Source: Lysobacter sp. K5869 (lineage in GTDB: Bacteria; Pseudomonadota; Gammaproteobacteria; Xanthomonadales; Xanthomonadaceae). From it: a stretch of DNA of 64,000 nucleotides. Positions 8,463 through 15,889 of the stretch are shown here, one piece after another. Within the stretch, counting starts at the first letter, position 1, and each line of letters starts with the position of its first letter. A model generated the notes under the pieces. The model saw only the letters and a program-made list of their open reading frames with translations. It was not told where the DNA came from and searched no databases. Location: assembly GCF_018847975.1 (NCBI RefSeq), contig NZ_CP072597.1, forward strand, positions 2,085,001-2,149,000, given 5' to 3'. A program made the position numbers and the translations under genes.

Positions 8463-8675
8463 ATGAACGTCCGTAACGTCCTGCTCGCCGTCGCGCTGAC
8501 CGCGTTCGCCGGTTCCGCCTTCGCCGCCGCCCCGGCGACCGCCGGTGCCGCCGGCGCCGCGCCGGCCGCCGCTAAGACCGTCAAGCACAAGCACCACAAG
8601 AAGCACCACAAGGCTTCGAAGGCTAAGGCCGCCTCGGCCGCCACGGCTCCGGAAGCGGCGCCGGCCTCGAATTGA
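8463..8675 (+). CDS. Small exported His/Lys-rich peptide (Asr-like)
   Basis: A 70-residue protein with a classical signal peptide (MNVRNVLLAVALTAFAGSAFA, cleavage after AFA near residue 21). The mature peptide is short, low in complexity and Ala/Pro-rich, with a basic core KHKHHKKHHKASKAKA. The composition and layout resemble Asr, the acid-shock periplasmic protein of enterobacteria, but identity is by composition only. AGGAG precedes the ATG, and a strong intrinsic terminator follows, so it is a monocistronic, probably well-expressed gene. Metal binding or acid buffering by the His cluster is a reasonable guess and not shown. Confidence 0.75.
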   Translation: MNVRNVLLAVALTAFAGSAFAAAPATAGAAGAAPAAAKTVKHKHHKKHHKASKAKAASAATAPEAAPASN

Positions 8676-8725
8676 TCCTTCGCGAGCCTGCTCCCCCGAG
8701 CCCCACGCATCGTCGGCGTGGGTGT

Positions 8726-8763
8726 GATACCCCGCCGGCGTGAGCCGGCGGGGTATCTTTTTT
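8726..8763 (+). terminator. Intrinsic terminator
   Basis: A perfect 14-bp stem GATACCCCGCCGGC / GCCGGCGGGGTATC with a GTGA loop, followed by seven T. It ends the small Asr-like gene. A pyrimidine-rich GTTCC-word tract follows at about 8830-8868. Confidence 0.95.
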
Positions 8764-8945
8764 CCGGCAGCCCCGAGCCCCGGCTTGCGTCGACGGCACC
8801 GCCCTCCACGCCTCGCGGCCGCACCCGCTTTGCTCGTTCCTAGTTCCTCGTTCCCCGCTTCCCGCCGCATTCGCGCCTCGCCCACCGCCCCGCGCGTTAT
8901 CCTGTCGGCGCCCCATTCATGCACCGTCGCGTTCGCGGAGGCGGT

Positions 8946-9620
8946 ATGCGCGTCCTGCTCGTCGAAGACGATCCCCACACCGCCGGTTTCATCGCCAAGG
9001 GTTTGCGCGAAGACGGCCACAGCGTCGACCACGCCGGCAACGGCAAGGACGGCCTGTTCCTGGCCACCACCGAAACCTACGACGCCATCGTCCTGGACCG
9101 GATGCTGCCGGGCCTGGACGGGCTGACCCTGCTGCAAACCCTGCGCGGCGCCGGCAACCGCACGCCGGTGCTGCTGCTGACCGCACTGGGCGAAGTCGAT
9201 CACCGCGTCGAAGGCCTGCGCGCCGGCGCCGACGACTATCTGGTCAAACCCTTCGCCTACGCCGAACTGTCGGCGCGCCTGGACAGCATCCTGCGCCGCG
9301 GCAGCGCCGGTGGCAGCGAGCCGACCCGCCTGCGCGTGGCCGACCTGGAACTGGACCTGCTCAGCCGCGAAGCGCGCCGCGGCGACAAGCGCATCGAACT
9401 GCAACCGCGCGAGTTCCGCCTGCTCGAATACCTGATGCGTCAGGCCGAACGCGTGGTCACCCGCACTATGCTGTTGGAAGCGGTGTGGGACTACCACTTC
9501 GATCCGCAGACCAACGTCATCGACGTGCACATCAGCCGCTTGCGGCAGAAGATCGATCAAGGCTATCCGCGCCCGCTGCTGCACACCGTGCGCGGCGCCG
9601 GCTACCGGTTGGGCGTGTGA
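8946..9620 (+). CDS. OmpR/PhoB-family response regulator
   Basis: 224 residues: receiver domain 1-115 with acidic pocket D8/D9, phospho-acceptor D51 (VLDRMLPG) and K101 (YLVKPF). The C-terminal winged-helix domain follows (ELQPREFRLLEYLM through NVIDVHISRLRQKI and TVRGAGYRLG). The ATG is preceded by GGAGG. The histidine kinase gene starts 31 bases downstream, so the two form a two-component system. The signal and targets are not evident. An alternative upstream ATG at 8919 would add nine residues before the canonical MRVLLVEDD start and is disfavoured. Confidence 0.95.
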   Translation: MRVLLVEDDPHTAGFIAKGLREDGHSVDHAGNGKDGLFLATTETYDAIVLDRMLPGLDGLTLLQTLRGAGNRTPVLLLTALGEVDHRVEGLRAGADDYLVKPFAYAELSARLDSILRRGSAGGSEPTRLRVADLELDLLSREARRGDKRIELQPREFRLLEYLMRQAERVVTRTMLLEAVWDYHFDPQTNVIDVHISRLRQKIDQGYPRPLLHTVRGAGYRLGV

Positions 9621-9651
9621 GCGCGGCCTGCGCGAGCGCGGGGCCGCGCGC

Positions 9652-11010
9652 ATGGGGCTGATGCCGCGTTCGACCAGCGCGCGGCTCGCGCTCGCGGTCA
9701 CCGCGTCGTTCCTGCTCGCGTTCGTGCTGCTCGGCATCGGCGTGCATTACGCGGTGTCGGCGATGTTGAACCAGGACGCGCGCGATCTGGTCCGGGTCGA
9801 TGCCGCGGGCTTGGTCGAGATGTACCACGACGACGGCCGCACCGCCTTGCTCGGCGAACTGCGCGACCGCATCGAAGGCGACGAGGACCCCGACGCGGTC
9901 TACGCGATGACCGCGCCCGACGGCCGCGTCGTCGCCGGCAACATCGCGTTGCCGCGCCATCACCGCGGCGCGCGCTGGATCGAATTCACCGAACACCGCG
10001 CCGACGGCGATCTGCGCGTGGTCGCGCAACTGCAGCAGCTGCCCGACGGCACCACGCTGCTGACCGGCACCCGCACCCGCAGCCAGGACCGCTTCCTCGG
10101 CCTGATGCTGCGCACCGCGCTGGCGGCGCTGCTGGTCGCGGCGACCTTGGGCGCGCTGATCGGTTGGTTGACCTCGCGCTGGGTTTCGCACCGGCTCAGC
10201 CACCTCGACGACACCGCCGGCCGCGTCGGCAGCGGCGAGATGGCGCTGCGCGCGCGCCTGGACGGCAGCGACGACGCGTTCGACCGTTTGGCGCGGCGCT
10301 TCAATGCGATGCTCGACCGCATCCAGGATCTGCTCGACGGCGTGCGTCACGCCACCGACCACATCGCCCACGATCTGCGCACGCCGCTGACGCGCCTGCG
10401 CAATCGTTTGGAAGAACTGCGCCGGCGCGAACCCGGCGTGGAAGCCGGCGCGCAGCTCGACGCCGCCATCGGCGAGACCGACCAACTGCTGCATTCCTTC
10501 GGGGCCTTGCTGCGGCTGGCGCGGATCGAGGCGCAACCGCCCGTGCACGACGAACCGGTGCTCGACCTCAGCGACCTCGCCCGCGACGCCGCCGAGCTCT
10601 ACACCCCGATCGCCGCCGAGCGCGGCATCGCCGTGACCGTGGACCTGCCCGGCCCGGGCGCCGCTGCGGTGCGCGGCGACGCCGACCAGCTGTTCCAGAT
10701 GCTGGTGAACCTGCTCGACAACGCGATCAAATACGCCCCGGCCGACACCGAAGTGGGCCTGAGCGTGCAGCGCGAACGCCACGCCATCGTGCTGCAGATC
10801 GACGACCGCGGCCCCGGCATCCCCGCCGCCGACCGCGAGCGCGTGTTCGACCGCTTCCTGCGTTTGGAAGCGCACCGCGGCTCGCCGGGCACCGGCCTCG
10901 GCATGAGCTTGGTGCGCGCGATCCTGCATCGCCACGGCGGCCACATCGCGTTGCTCGACAACGCGCCGGGCTTGCGCGTGCGGGTGACCTTGGGCGAAGC
11001 GGGCGGCTGA
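9652..11010 (+). CDS. Two-component sensor histidine kinase
   Basis: A 452-residue inner-membrane kinase. It has TM1 at about 10-35, a periplasmic sensor loop to about 150, TM2 at about 150-172, a HAMP segment, a HisKA domain with His240 in HDLRTPLTRL, then HATPase motifs NLLDNAIKYAP, DRGPGIP and GTGLGMSL. It partners the regulator gene immediately upstream. The periplasmic loop is short and acidic (DEDPDAVYAMTAPDGRVV), a feature often seen in cation- or peptide-sensing kinases, but the ligand cannot be deduced. An ATG nine bases downstream is an alternative start. Confidence 0.94.
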   Translation: MGLMPRSTSARLALAVTASFLLAFVLLGIGVHYAVSAMLNQDARDLVRVDAAGLVEMYHDDGRTALLGELRDRIEGDEDPDAVYAMTAPDGRVVAGNIALPRHHRGARWIEFTEHRADGDLRVVAQLQQLPDGTTLLTGTRTRSQDRFLGLMLRTALAALLVAATLGALIGWLTSRWVSHRLSHLDDTAGRVGSGEMALRARLDGSDDAFDRLARRFNAMLDRIQDLLDGVRHATDHIAHDLRTPLTRLRNRLEELRRREPGVEAGAQLDAAIGETDQLLHSFGALLRLARIEAQPPVHDEPVLDLSDLARDAAELYTPIAAERGIAVTVDLPGPGAAAVRGDADQLFQMLVNLLDNAIKYAPADTEVGLSVQRERHAIVLQIDDRGPGIPAADRERVFDRFLRLEAHRGSPGTGLGMSLVRAILHRHGGHIALLDNAPGLRVRVTLGEAGG

Positions 11011-11030
11011 TTTCGATTTGTCGCATATAT

Positions 11031-11064
11031 TTGATATTTCATCTGGTCGGCCTACCATCCCCGC
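11031..11064 (+). promoter_or_regulatory. Promoter of the XRE antitoxin operon (candidate leaderless)
   Basis: TTGATA (11031-11036), a 16-base spacer and TACCAT (11053-11058) form a good sigma-70 promoter. The -10 ends 6 bases before the antitoxin ATG, so the mRNA would begin at or next to the start codon. The overlapping AT-rich stretch at 11024-11042 contains ATAT repeats that could be an autoregulatory operator; that part is a guess. Confidence 0.65.
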
Positions 11065-11562
11065 ATGAACGCTCTTCTGGAACTGGGCCGGGCCTTGCGC
11101 CTGCGCCGCTCCGAAATGGGGCTGAGCCAGGCGCGGGTCGCCGCGCTTAGCGGGCTGTCGCGGCAGACGGTGAGCCAGCTCGAAACCGGCTCGGTGCCGG
11201 ATCTCGGGCTCAACAAGGCCGAGCGTCTCGCGGAACTGCTCGGGCTTGCGCTGCGCGTGGATACGGGACTCACCGGGCGCCAGGGGAAAATGAGCGCGCT
11301 GGAGCGGGCGGTCGCGACCGCCGGCGTGAGCTATCGCAGCGCCTTGCCGCCGGAAGAGCTGCGGCGGGCGCTGACCACCGGTGAGGTCGCGGACCGTTAC
11401 GCTCCGCATCTGCACGCGCTGCTGGACGACGCCCCCGTTTCGTTGCTCGCGGCATTGGCGGAGCAACTGCAAGAAGAAGACGGACAGGCGCGCGCGCAAG
11501 TGTGGAAACGCTATCGCCGCTTGGCGCAGCAGGTGAAAAGCCTGCGGAATCTGTGGCGGTGA
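11065..11562 (+). CDS. XRE-family HTH antitoxin / regulator
   Basis: 165 residues. The N-terminal HTH (about residues 5-60) has the XRE pattern LRRSEMGLSQARVAALSGLSRQTVSQLE. The C-terminal 100 residues form a separate helical domain (MSALERAVATAGVSYR to LRNLWR) that resembles antitoxin neutralisation domains in length only. The stop codon overlaps the next start by four bases (GTGA), the usual coupling in toxin-antitoxin pairs. It sits in the block that separates trpE from trpG. Antitoxin role is inferred from context; a simple regulator is possible. Confidence 0.8.
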   Translation: MNALLELGRALRLRRSEMGLSQARVAALSGLSRQTVSQLETGSVPDLGLNKAERLAELLGLALRVDTGLTGRQGKMSALERAVATAGVSYRSALPPEELRRALTTGEVADRYAPHLHALLDDAPVSLLAALAEQLQEEDGQARAQVWKRYRRLAQQVKSLRNLWR

Positions 11563-12221
11563 GCGGACTCGACCTGGAACGGCCCGGCCCGTGGAGCGGC
11601 TTGTTCGCCCGCGCTTTGGAACTGACCGCGGAGTTGGAGCGTCGAGTCGAGAACGCGACGTGGTCGTTCGGCGGCGGCACGGTGCTGATGCTGCGCATCG
11701 CGCATCGCCACAGCAAGGACATCGATCTGTTCGTGCCGGATCCGCAGTACTTGGGATATGTCAGTCCGAGATTGAACGATGTCGTCGAATCCATCAGTTC
11801 CGACTACGAGCAGGCCGCCGAGTATCTCAAGCTGTTCCTGCCGGGCGGGGAGATCGATGTGGTCGTCGGCACGCCGCTGACCGAGCGTCCTTTCGAGGTG
11901 GTCGAGTACCGCGGCCGCTCGATCAAGGTCGAAACCTCGGGCGAGATCGTCGCCAAGAAAATGTGGCATCGCGGCGATCGCGCCAAAGCGCGCGACCTCT
12001 TCGACTTATGCGCGGTGGCCGCGGCCGAGCCGGAGCAAATCGAAGTGGCCAAGCCGTGGATGCGGCGGCACGGCGCGGCGTTCCTGCAAGGACTGGCCAT
12101 CCGCGAATCTTTGCTCCGGCGAGAGTTCGCGGAAATAGACGTCATCGGCGAGCCGATGGACTTCGGCGATTGCTTGCATCGGGCCGGGCTCATCGTCGGT
12201 TCGGCGCTGCGAACGGCTTGA
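11559..12221 (+). CDS. AbiEii/AbiGii-type nucleotidyltransferase toxin
   Basis: About 220 residues from the GTG that overlaps the antitoxin stop. The N-terminal half has the minimal nucleotidyltransferase motif FGGGTVLMLR followed by HSKDIDLFV, i.e. the GG and DxD-type residues of the Pol-beta-like AbiEii/MenT fold. The middle contains EIVAKKMWHRGDRAKARDLFDL, the Lys/Arg-Asp helix typical of the AbiEii family. These toxins transfer nucleotides to tRNA or other targets and act in phage defence or growth control. The pairing with an XRE protein rather than a classical AbiEi antitoxin is notable. An upstream GTG at 11502 is possible but would overlap the antitoxin by 60 bases. Confidence 0.82.
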   Translation: MSGLDLERPGPWSGLFARALELTAELERRVENATWSFGGGTVLMLRIAHRHSKDIDLFVPDPQYLGYVSPRLNDVVESISSDYEQAAEYLKLFLPGGEIDVVVGTPLTERPFEVVEYRGRSIKVETSGEIVAKKMWHRGDRAKARDLFDLCAVAAAEPEQIEVAKPWMRRHGAAFLQGLAIRESLLRREFAEIDVIGEPMDFGDCLHRAGLIVGSALRTA

Positions 12222-12249
12222 GCCGGCCGGCCGGGGCGTTCGGCGCGCC

Positions 12250-12912
12250 TCAACCCGCGAGGCGTGGGACGAGTCCCTCGTCGAAGTCGAATTCCAACTG
12301 CCGTGGAATCCGTTCGGCGCGCTCTCGACGCCAAGGCCTCAGTGCGCAGGCCGAGGCGGGTGGATTGAGCAGCAACGCGTGCTGGTTGGCCGTGATCGTG
12401 CGGGCGTCGGCGAAACGGCGATAAGCGTAGGAGCGCGAAATGAGCAGGTGGCGGGCGACGCGAGGCATCCTGTTGCCCAAGTGATTCAACAGCGTCAAAT
12501 AGGTACCGGCCAGCGAGTGTCGTTCGTTCGCCTGAGTCGGCGCAGCGGGCCTCGCTTCGGCGGCGAGCAGAAGCGAGAGCGGATCGTGCCCGTCGTCGCT
12601 CGTCAGTCGGTTCAACAGCGGATGAGAGGCGCCGGGATCGGAGCCGTCTCCGGGGGCGTGGTCGAGACGGACCGAGCGGCGAACGTGCAGCTCCGTATAC
12701 CGCACCAAGTGCTGGTACAAATGGCTCAGCAACCGTTGCTGGAAGGCAGGGTCGCCGAAGTCGGCGGCGATCCCGTCGCGAGCGGCCAGGGTATCGGCCA
12801 TGAGCCACGCCTCGTTCACGACATCTTCGTAGCTGTGCTCTCGCCGCGTATGGCTGGCTATTCGTTTCAATGCCTTTTCGTGTTCGCACAAAAACCGTTG
12901 GAACGGGTCCAT
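12250..12912 (-). CDS. Hypothetical protein with weak sigma-factor-like features
   Basis: A 220-residue protein, convergent with the toxin gene. It has no family I can name firmly. The first 80 residues are helical with HSYEDVVNEAWLMADTL, which recalls the region 2 pattern of ECF sigma factors (DDVVQEAWL). Residues about 135-175 (YLTLLNHLGNRMPRVARHLLISRSYAYRRFADAR) could form an HTH like region 4. The linker is acidic and Pro-rich. Lower GC in places and its position beside a toxin-antitoxin pair suggest accessory DNA. No anti-sigma partner is adjacent. The sigma idea is a hypothesis. Confidence 0.55.
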   Translation of the reverse strand: MDPFQRFLCEHEKALKRIASHTRREHSYEDVVNEAWLMADTLAARDGIAADFGDPAFQQRLLSHLYQHLVRYTELHVRRSVRLDHAPGDGSDPGASHPLLNRLTSDDGHDPLSLLLAAEARPAAPTQANERHSLAGTYLTLLNHLGNRMPRVARHLLISRSYAYRRFADARTITANQHALLLNPPASACALRPWRRERAERIPRQLEFDFDEGLVPRLAG

Positions 12913-13252
12913 CTCGTTGCTCCACGACGAACGGGTCGCGGTGCAAGTACGGTTGAGACGTGACAGCAGCGAGACGGCCGGATGCGTGGTTTGCAGGCGT
13001 GCGCACTCGCTGTGCCGATGTGCAATATCGCTGCCGGTTCTCGAGTGGCGAATGCGTGGGTTCGCGATGGATCGTCCGACGGCATCGGCCGTCGTAGCGG
13101 GCCGAGGCAGCCGAACCCACGGTCCGACTCGCTGGAGCGCGGCGAATTTGCCAACGCAGGCGCCGGCAAGTTGCGTTCCCGCGGCCCGAACGAGACGCGG
13201 GGTGTGTGGCGCGCGGGCCGCCCGCGGGCTCGCACCGCCGTCGCCCAGCGGT
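12913..13252. other. Intergenic, no feature recognised
   Basis: About 340 bases between the minus-strand hypothetical gene and the second trp leader. It should contain the promoter of the hypothetical gene, but nothing clear was identified. Confidence 0.5.
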
Positions 13253-13265
13253 TACAGTAGCCCCC
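13253..13265 (+). promoter_or_regulatory. Candidate -10 box of the trpGDC leader transcript (leaderless)
   Basis: TACAGT (13253-13258) ends 7 bases before the leader ATG, mirroring TAGAGT and 6 bases at the trpE leader. A weak TCGCAC lies 17 bases upstream as a possible -35. Confidence 0.5.
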
Positions 13266-13409
13266 ATGATCTCCCGCGCGATCCCGACGAAATCCCCGAA
13301 GGCCGGCCTGGGCTGGCGATGGTGGCGTAGCGCCTCCGTCCGCCCGCTGCCGTCTTCCGAGGATTTCCCGCGTGACTCCGCCATCGTTTCCCAGCCCCGC
13401 GACCGCTGA
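13266..13409 (+). CDS. trpL: Trp-rich leader peptide upstream of trpGDC (trpL-like)
   Basis: 47 codons with Trp at 17, 19 and 20 (core GWRWW). The nucleotide core TGGCGATGGTGGC is identical to that of the trpE leader. Both leaders also share an SS-x(4)-PRD segment at codons 30-37 and the bases CCGCGTGA around the following GTG. The two are clearly related, probably by duplication. No T-tract terminator follows before trpG, about 300 bases further on. The role as a Trp sensor is inferred from the Trp cluster, the trp operon downstream and the paralogue. Confidence 0.75.
   Translation: MISRAIPTKSPKAGLGWRWWRSASVRPLPSSEDFPRDSAIVSQPRDR
13289..13367 (+). promoter_or_regulatory. Anti-Shine-Dalgarno helix in the trpGDC leader
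   Basis: 13289-13301 (GAAATCCCCGAAG) can pair with 13354-13367 (CTTCCGAGGATTTC): 7 bp, a mismatch, 2 bp, a bulge and 3 bp. The 3' side contains GAGGA, the Shine-Dalgarno-like stretch of the GTG at 13372. The Trp codons are in the loop. Topology matches the trpE leader while the paired bases differ. Confidence 0.45.
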
Positions 13410-13722
13410 CCGCGGCCGGCGCGCTCACCGCGCCGCGACCGTTCTCCCGCCGCGCGACGCTCCGCCCCCAGACTCCCCGCATCCGGATCGCGATCCCGGA
13501 TCCGCGACCGGTGCCCGCTTCGCGGCCGCGCCGGCCGTCATCCGCGCACGCGATAATGCCGGCCCGGTTCGCCGGGCGCGCGCGAGGGCGGGGGCGCCGC
13601 CGCGGCGGCGATCCGTCGCGATCCCAGCCCTGCCGATCCCCTCGCGCCGGTCCGCCGGCCGGCGCATTCCCGCGTTCCACCCAGGCCCCACCCGTACCCG
13701 AGGCGCGTCATGTCCGTTCTGA
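13372..13722 (+). CDS. Possible Pro/Arg-rich coupling ORF between leader and trpG
   Basis: A 116-codon ORF from a GTG placed relative to its leader just as the trpE GTG is placed relative to the other leader. Its stop overlaps the trpG start by 13 bases, so translation through it could couple the leader to trpG. The protein is a low-complexity Pro/Arg/Ala sequence with no domain. It may be a relic of the duplicated trpE start, or a chance open frame in GC-rich DNA. Kept only because of position; ribosome profiling would settle it. Confidence 0.25.
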   Translation: MTPPSFPSPATADRGRRAHRAATVLPPRDAPPPDSPHPDRDPGSATGARFAAAPAVIRARDNAGPVRRARARAGAPPRRRSVAIPALPIPSRRSAGRRIPAFHPGPTRTRGASCPF

Positions 13723-14291
13723 TGATCGACAACTACGACAGCTTTACCTACAACCTCGTGCAGTACTTGCAGGCGCTCGGCAGCGAGGTGCGGGTGATCC
13801 GCAACGACGAACTGTCGGTGGACGAGATCGAACGGCTGGCGCCGCAGCGCATCGTGATTTCGCCCGGCCCGTGCACGCCCGATCAGGCCGGCGTGTCGCT
13901 CGACGTGATCCGCCGCCTCGGCGCGCATACGCCGATCCTCGGCGTGTGCCTGGGCCATCAGAGCCTGGGCCAGGCCTACGGCGGGCAGGTGATCCGGGCC
14001 AAGCGGATCATGCACGGCAAGACCTCGGCGATCCGCCACGAAGGCCGCGGCGTGTTCGCCGGCCTGCCCGACGGTTACGAAGCCACCCGTTACCACTCGC
14101 TGGTGATCGAACGCGACAGCTTGCCGGACAGTCTGGAAGTCACCGCCTGGACCGAATACGACGACGGCGGCTTCGAGGAAATCATGGGCCTGCGCCACCG
14201 CGAGCATCCGGTGGAAGGCGTGCAGTTCCATCCCGAGTCGATCAAGACCGAGCACGGGCATGCGTTGTTGCGCAACTTTTTGGAGCGGTGA
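13710..14291 (+). CDS. trpG: Anthranilate synthase component II (glutamine amidotransferase)
   Basis: 193 residues of a class I glutamine amidotransferase. It starts [15 protein letters not shown], has the [11 protein letters not shown] oxyanion strand, nucleophile Cys80 in GVCLGHQS, and His174/Glu176 in VQFHPES. It supplies ammonia to TrpE. The pabA-like role in folate synthesis is probably shared, since no separate pabA is seen in the window. The ATG is preceded by GAGG. It is first in trpG-trpD-ABM-trpC-HAD and is separated from trpD by 166 bases of a repeat-like palindromic region. Confidence 0.96.
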   Translation: MSVLMIDNYDSFTYNLVQYLQALGSEVRVIRNDELSVDEIERLAPQRIVISPGPCTPDQAGVSLDVIRRLGAHTPILGVCLGHQSLGQAYGGQVIRAKRIMHGKTSAIRHEGRGVFAGLPDGYEATRYHSLVIERDSLPDSLEVTAWTEYDDGGFEEIMGLRHREHPVEGVQFHPESIKTEHGHALLRNFLER

Positions 14292-14457
14292 GCGATGGAG
14301 CGGGAGATGAGGCGGAAGCGGAAGCGGGAAACCAGGGAAATGAAAAGCGGGAGCGGGGAATGGAGAGAGCGATGGCGAGACTCGCGCCTCATCGCCGCAT
14401 TCCGCTGATCTCGCCATTCCCTGTTCCCCTCAGTCCCCTCATTCCCCGACCGACGCC
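14292..14457. repeat. Purine-rich / pyrimidine-rich imperfect inverted repeat before trpD
   Basis: The + strand is purine-rich (GGAAGCGGGA words) to about 14380, then pyrimidine-rich (CCATTCCC, CTCATTCCCC). GGGGAA (14355-14360) pairs with TTCCCC (14424-14429), and ATGGCGAG (14372-14379) with CTCGCCAT (14410-14417). The word usage and location just upstream of a start codon resemble the 2920 and 63784 elements. Confidence 0.7.
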
Positions 14458-15492
14458 ATGGCCCTGACTCCGCAAGAAGCGCTCCAGCGCACCATCGAAC
14501 ACCGCGAAATCTTCCACGACGAAATGGTCGAGCTGATGCGCACGATCATGCGCGGCGAAGTCTCGCCGACCATGACCGCGGCGATCCTCACCGGCTTGCG
14601 GGTGAAGAAGGAAACCGTCGGCGAGATCGCCGGCGCGGCGACCGTGTTGCGCGAATTCGCGCGGCCGGTGAACGTGGCCGACAAGACCCATCTGGTCGAC
14701 ATCGTCGGCACCGGCGGCGACGGCGCGCACACCTTCAACATCTCCACCGCGAGCATGTTCGTGGTCGCCGCGGCCGGCGCTAAGGTCGCCAAGCACGGCA
14801 ACCGCAGCGTGTCGTCGAAGTCCGGCAGCGCCGACGTGCTCGAAGCCTTGGGCGCGGCGATCGAACTGCAGCCCGAGCAAGTCGCACAATGCATCGAGCG
14901 CGCCGGCATCGGCTTCATGTTCGCGCCGGTGCATCACCCGGCGATGAAGGTGGTCGCGCCGGTGCGGCGCGAGATGGGCGTGCGCACGCTGTTCAACATC
15001 CTCGGGCCGCTGACCAACCCGGCCGGCGCGCCGAGCATTCTGATGGGCGTGTTCCATCCCGATCTGGTCGGCATCCAGGTGCGCGTGCTGCAGGAACTCG
15101 GCGCGCAGCGCGCGCTGGTGGTGTGGGGCCGCGACGGCATGGACGAGATCTCGCTCGGCGCCGGCAGCCTGGTCGGCGAGCTGCGCGACGGCGAGGTGCG
15201 CGAATACGAAGTGCACCCGGAGGATTTCGGCATCGCGATGGCGGCCAGCCGCAACCTGCGCGTCAACGACGCGGACGAATCCAAGGCGATGGTGTTGCAG
15301 GCGCTGGAGAACCGCGACGGCCTGCCGCGCGAGATCGTCGCGCTCAACTCCGGCGCCGCGCTGTACGCCTCGGGCAAGGTCGAGAGCATCGCCGAAGGCA
15401 TCGATCTGGCCCGGCGCACGCTGGCCTCGGGCGCGGCGCGGGCCAAGCTCGATCAGTTCGTGGCCCTGACCCAAGAACTGACGGCGAACTGA
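14458..15492 (+). CDS. trpD: Anthranilate phosphoribosyltransferase
   Basis: Transfers phosphoribose from PRPP to anthranilate, the second step of Trp synthesis. 344 residues. It shows the [18 protein letters not shown]-binding loop, [21 protein letters not shown], the [10 protein letters not shown] segment with the substrate His pair, [13 protein letters not shown] and the metal-binding DGMDEIS. The start directly follows the palindromic repeat region; no strong Shine-Dalgarno was seen. The ABM-domain gene and trpC follow. Confidence 0.97.
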   Translation: MALTPQEALQRTIEHREIFHDEMVELMRTIMRGEVSPTMTAAILTGLRVKKETVGEIAGAATVLREFARPVNVADKTHLVDIVGTGGDGAHTFNISTASMFVVAAAGAKVAKHGNRSVSSKSGSADVLEALGAAIELQPEQVAQCIERAGIGFMFAPVHHPAMKVVAPVRREMGVRTLFNILGPLTNPAGAPSILMGVFHPDLVGIQVRVLQELGAQRALVVWGRDGMDEISLGAGSLVGELRDGEVREYEVHPEDFGIAMAASRNLRVNDADESKAMVLQALENRDGLPREIVALNSGAALYASGKVESIAEGIDLARRTLASGAARAKLDQFVALTQELTAN

Positions 15493-15547
15493 ACGCGGCC
15501 GCGTCCGCCCGGCGCGCCGAACCGTTTCCGCATCCCCAGGAGCCCGC

Positions 15548-15889
15548 ATGACCGCCAGCTTCGCGCAACTGCCCAAACCGCCTTACTACGCGGTGATTTT
15601 CAGTTCCCAGCGCAACGCCGACGACGACGCCGGCTATGGCGAAGCCGCCCAGCGCATGGTCGAGCTGGCCGCGCAGCAGCCCGGCTTCCTCGGCGTGGAA
15701 TCCGCGCGGGGCGGCGACGGCTTCGGCATCACCGTAAGCTATTGGACCGACGAGGCGGCCATCGCCGGCTGGAAACGCCAGGCCGAGCACGCCGCCACCC
15801 GCGCCTACGGGCGCGAACACTGGTACGACCATTTCGAGTTGCGCGTGGCGAAAGTCGAGCGCGCGTACGGGAGCAAGGGCAAGTCATGA
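15548..15889 (+). CDS. ABM-domain (antibiotic biosynthesis monooxygenase-like) protein
   Basis: 113 residues, dimeric alpha-beta barrel type. A conserved [12 protein letters not shown] start and the ABM core follow: [19 protein letters not shown], then [46 protein letters not shown]. The Trp-Lys and His-Tyr positions match the YdhR/ABM family found in many proteobacteria. Such proteins act on small quinoid or heme substrates, but most are uncharacterised. It overlaps trpC by four bases (ATGA) and sits between trpD and trpC, so it is co-transcribed with Trp synthesis. AGGAG precedes the ATG. Confidence 0.88.
   Translation: MTASFAQLPKPPYYAVIFSSQRNADDDAGYGEAAQRMVELAAQQPGFLGVESARGGDGFGITVSYWTDEAAIAGWKRQAEHAATRAYGREHWYDHFELRVAKVERAYGSKGKS

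Noticed and set aside
10164..11150. Open frame overlapping the histidine kinase gene in another frame
   Set aside because: Arg-rich shadow frame. The annotated frame has HAMP, HisKA and HATPase motifs.
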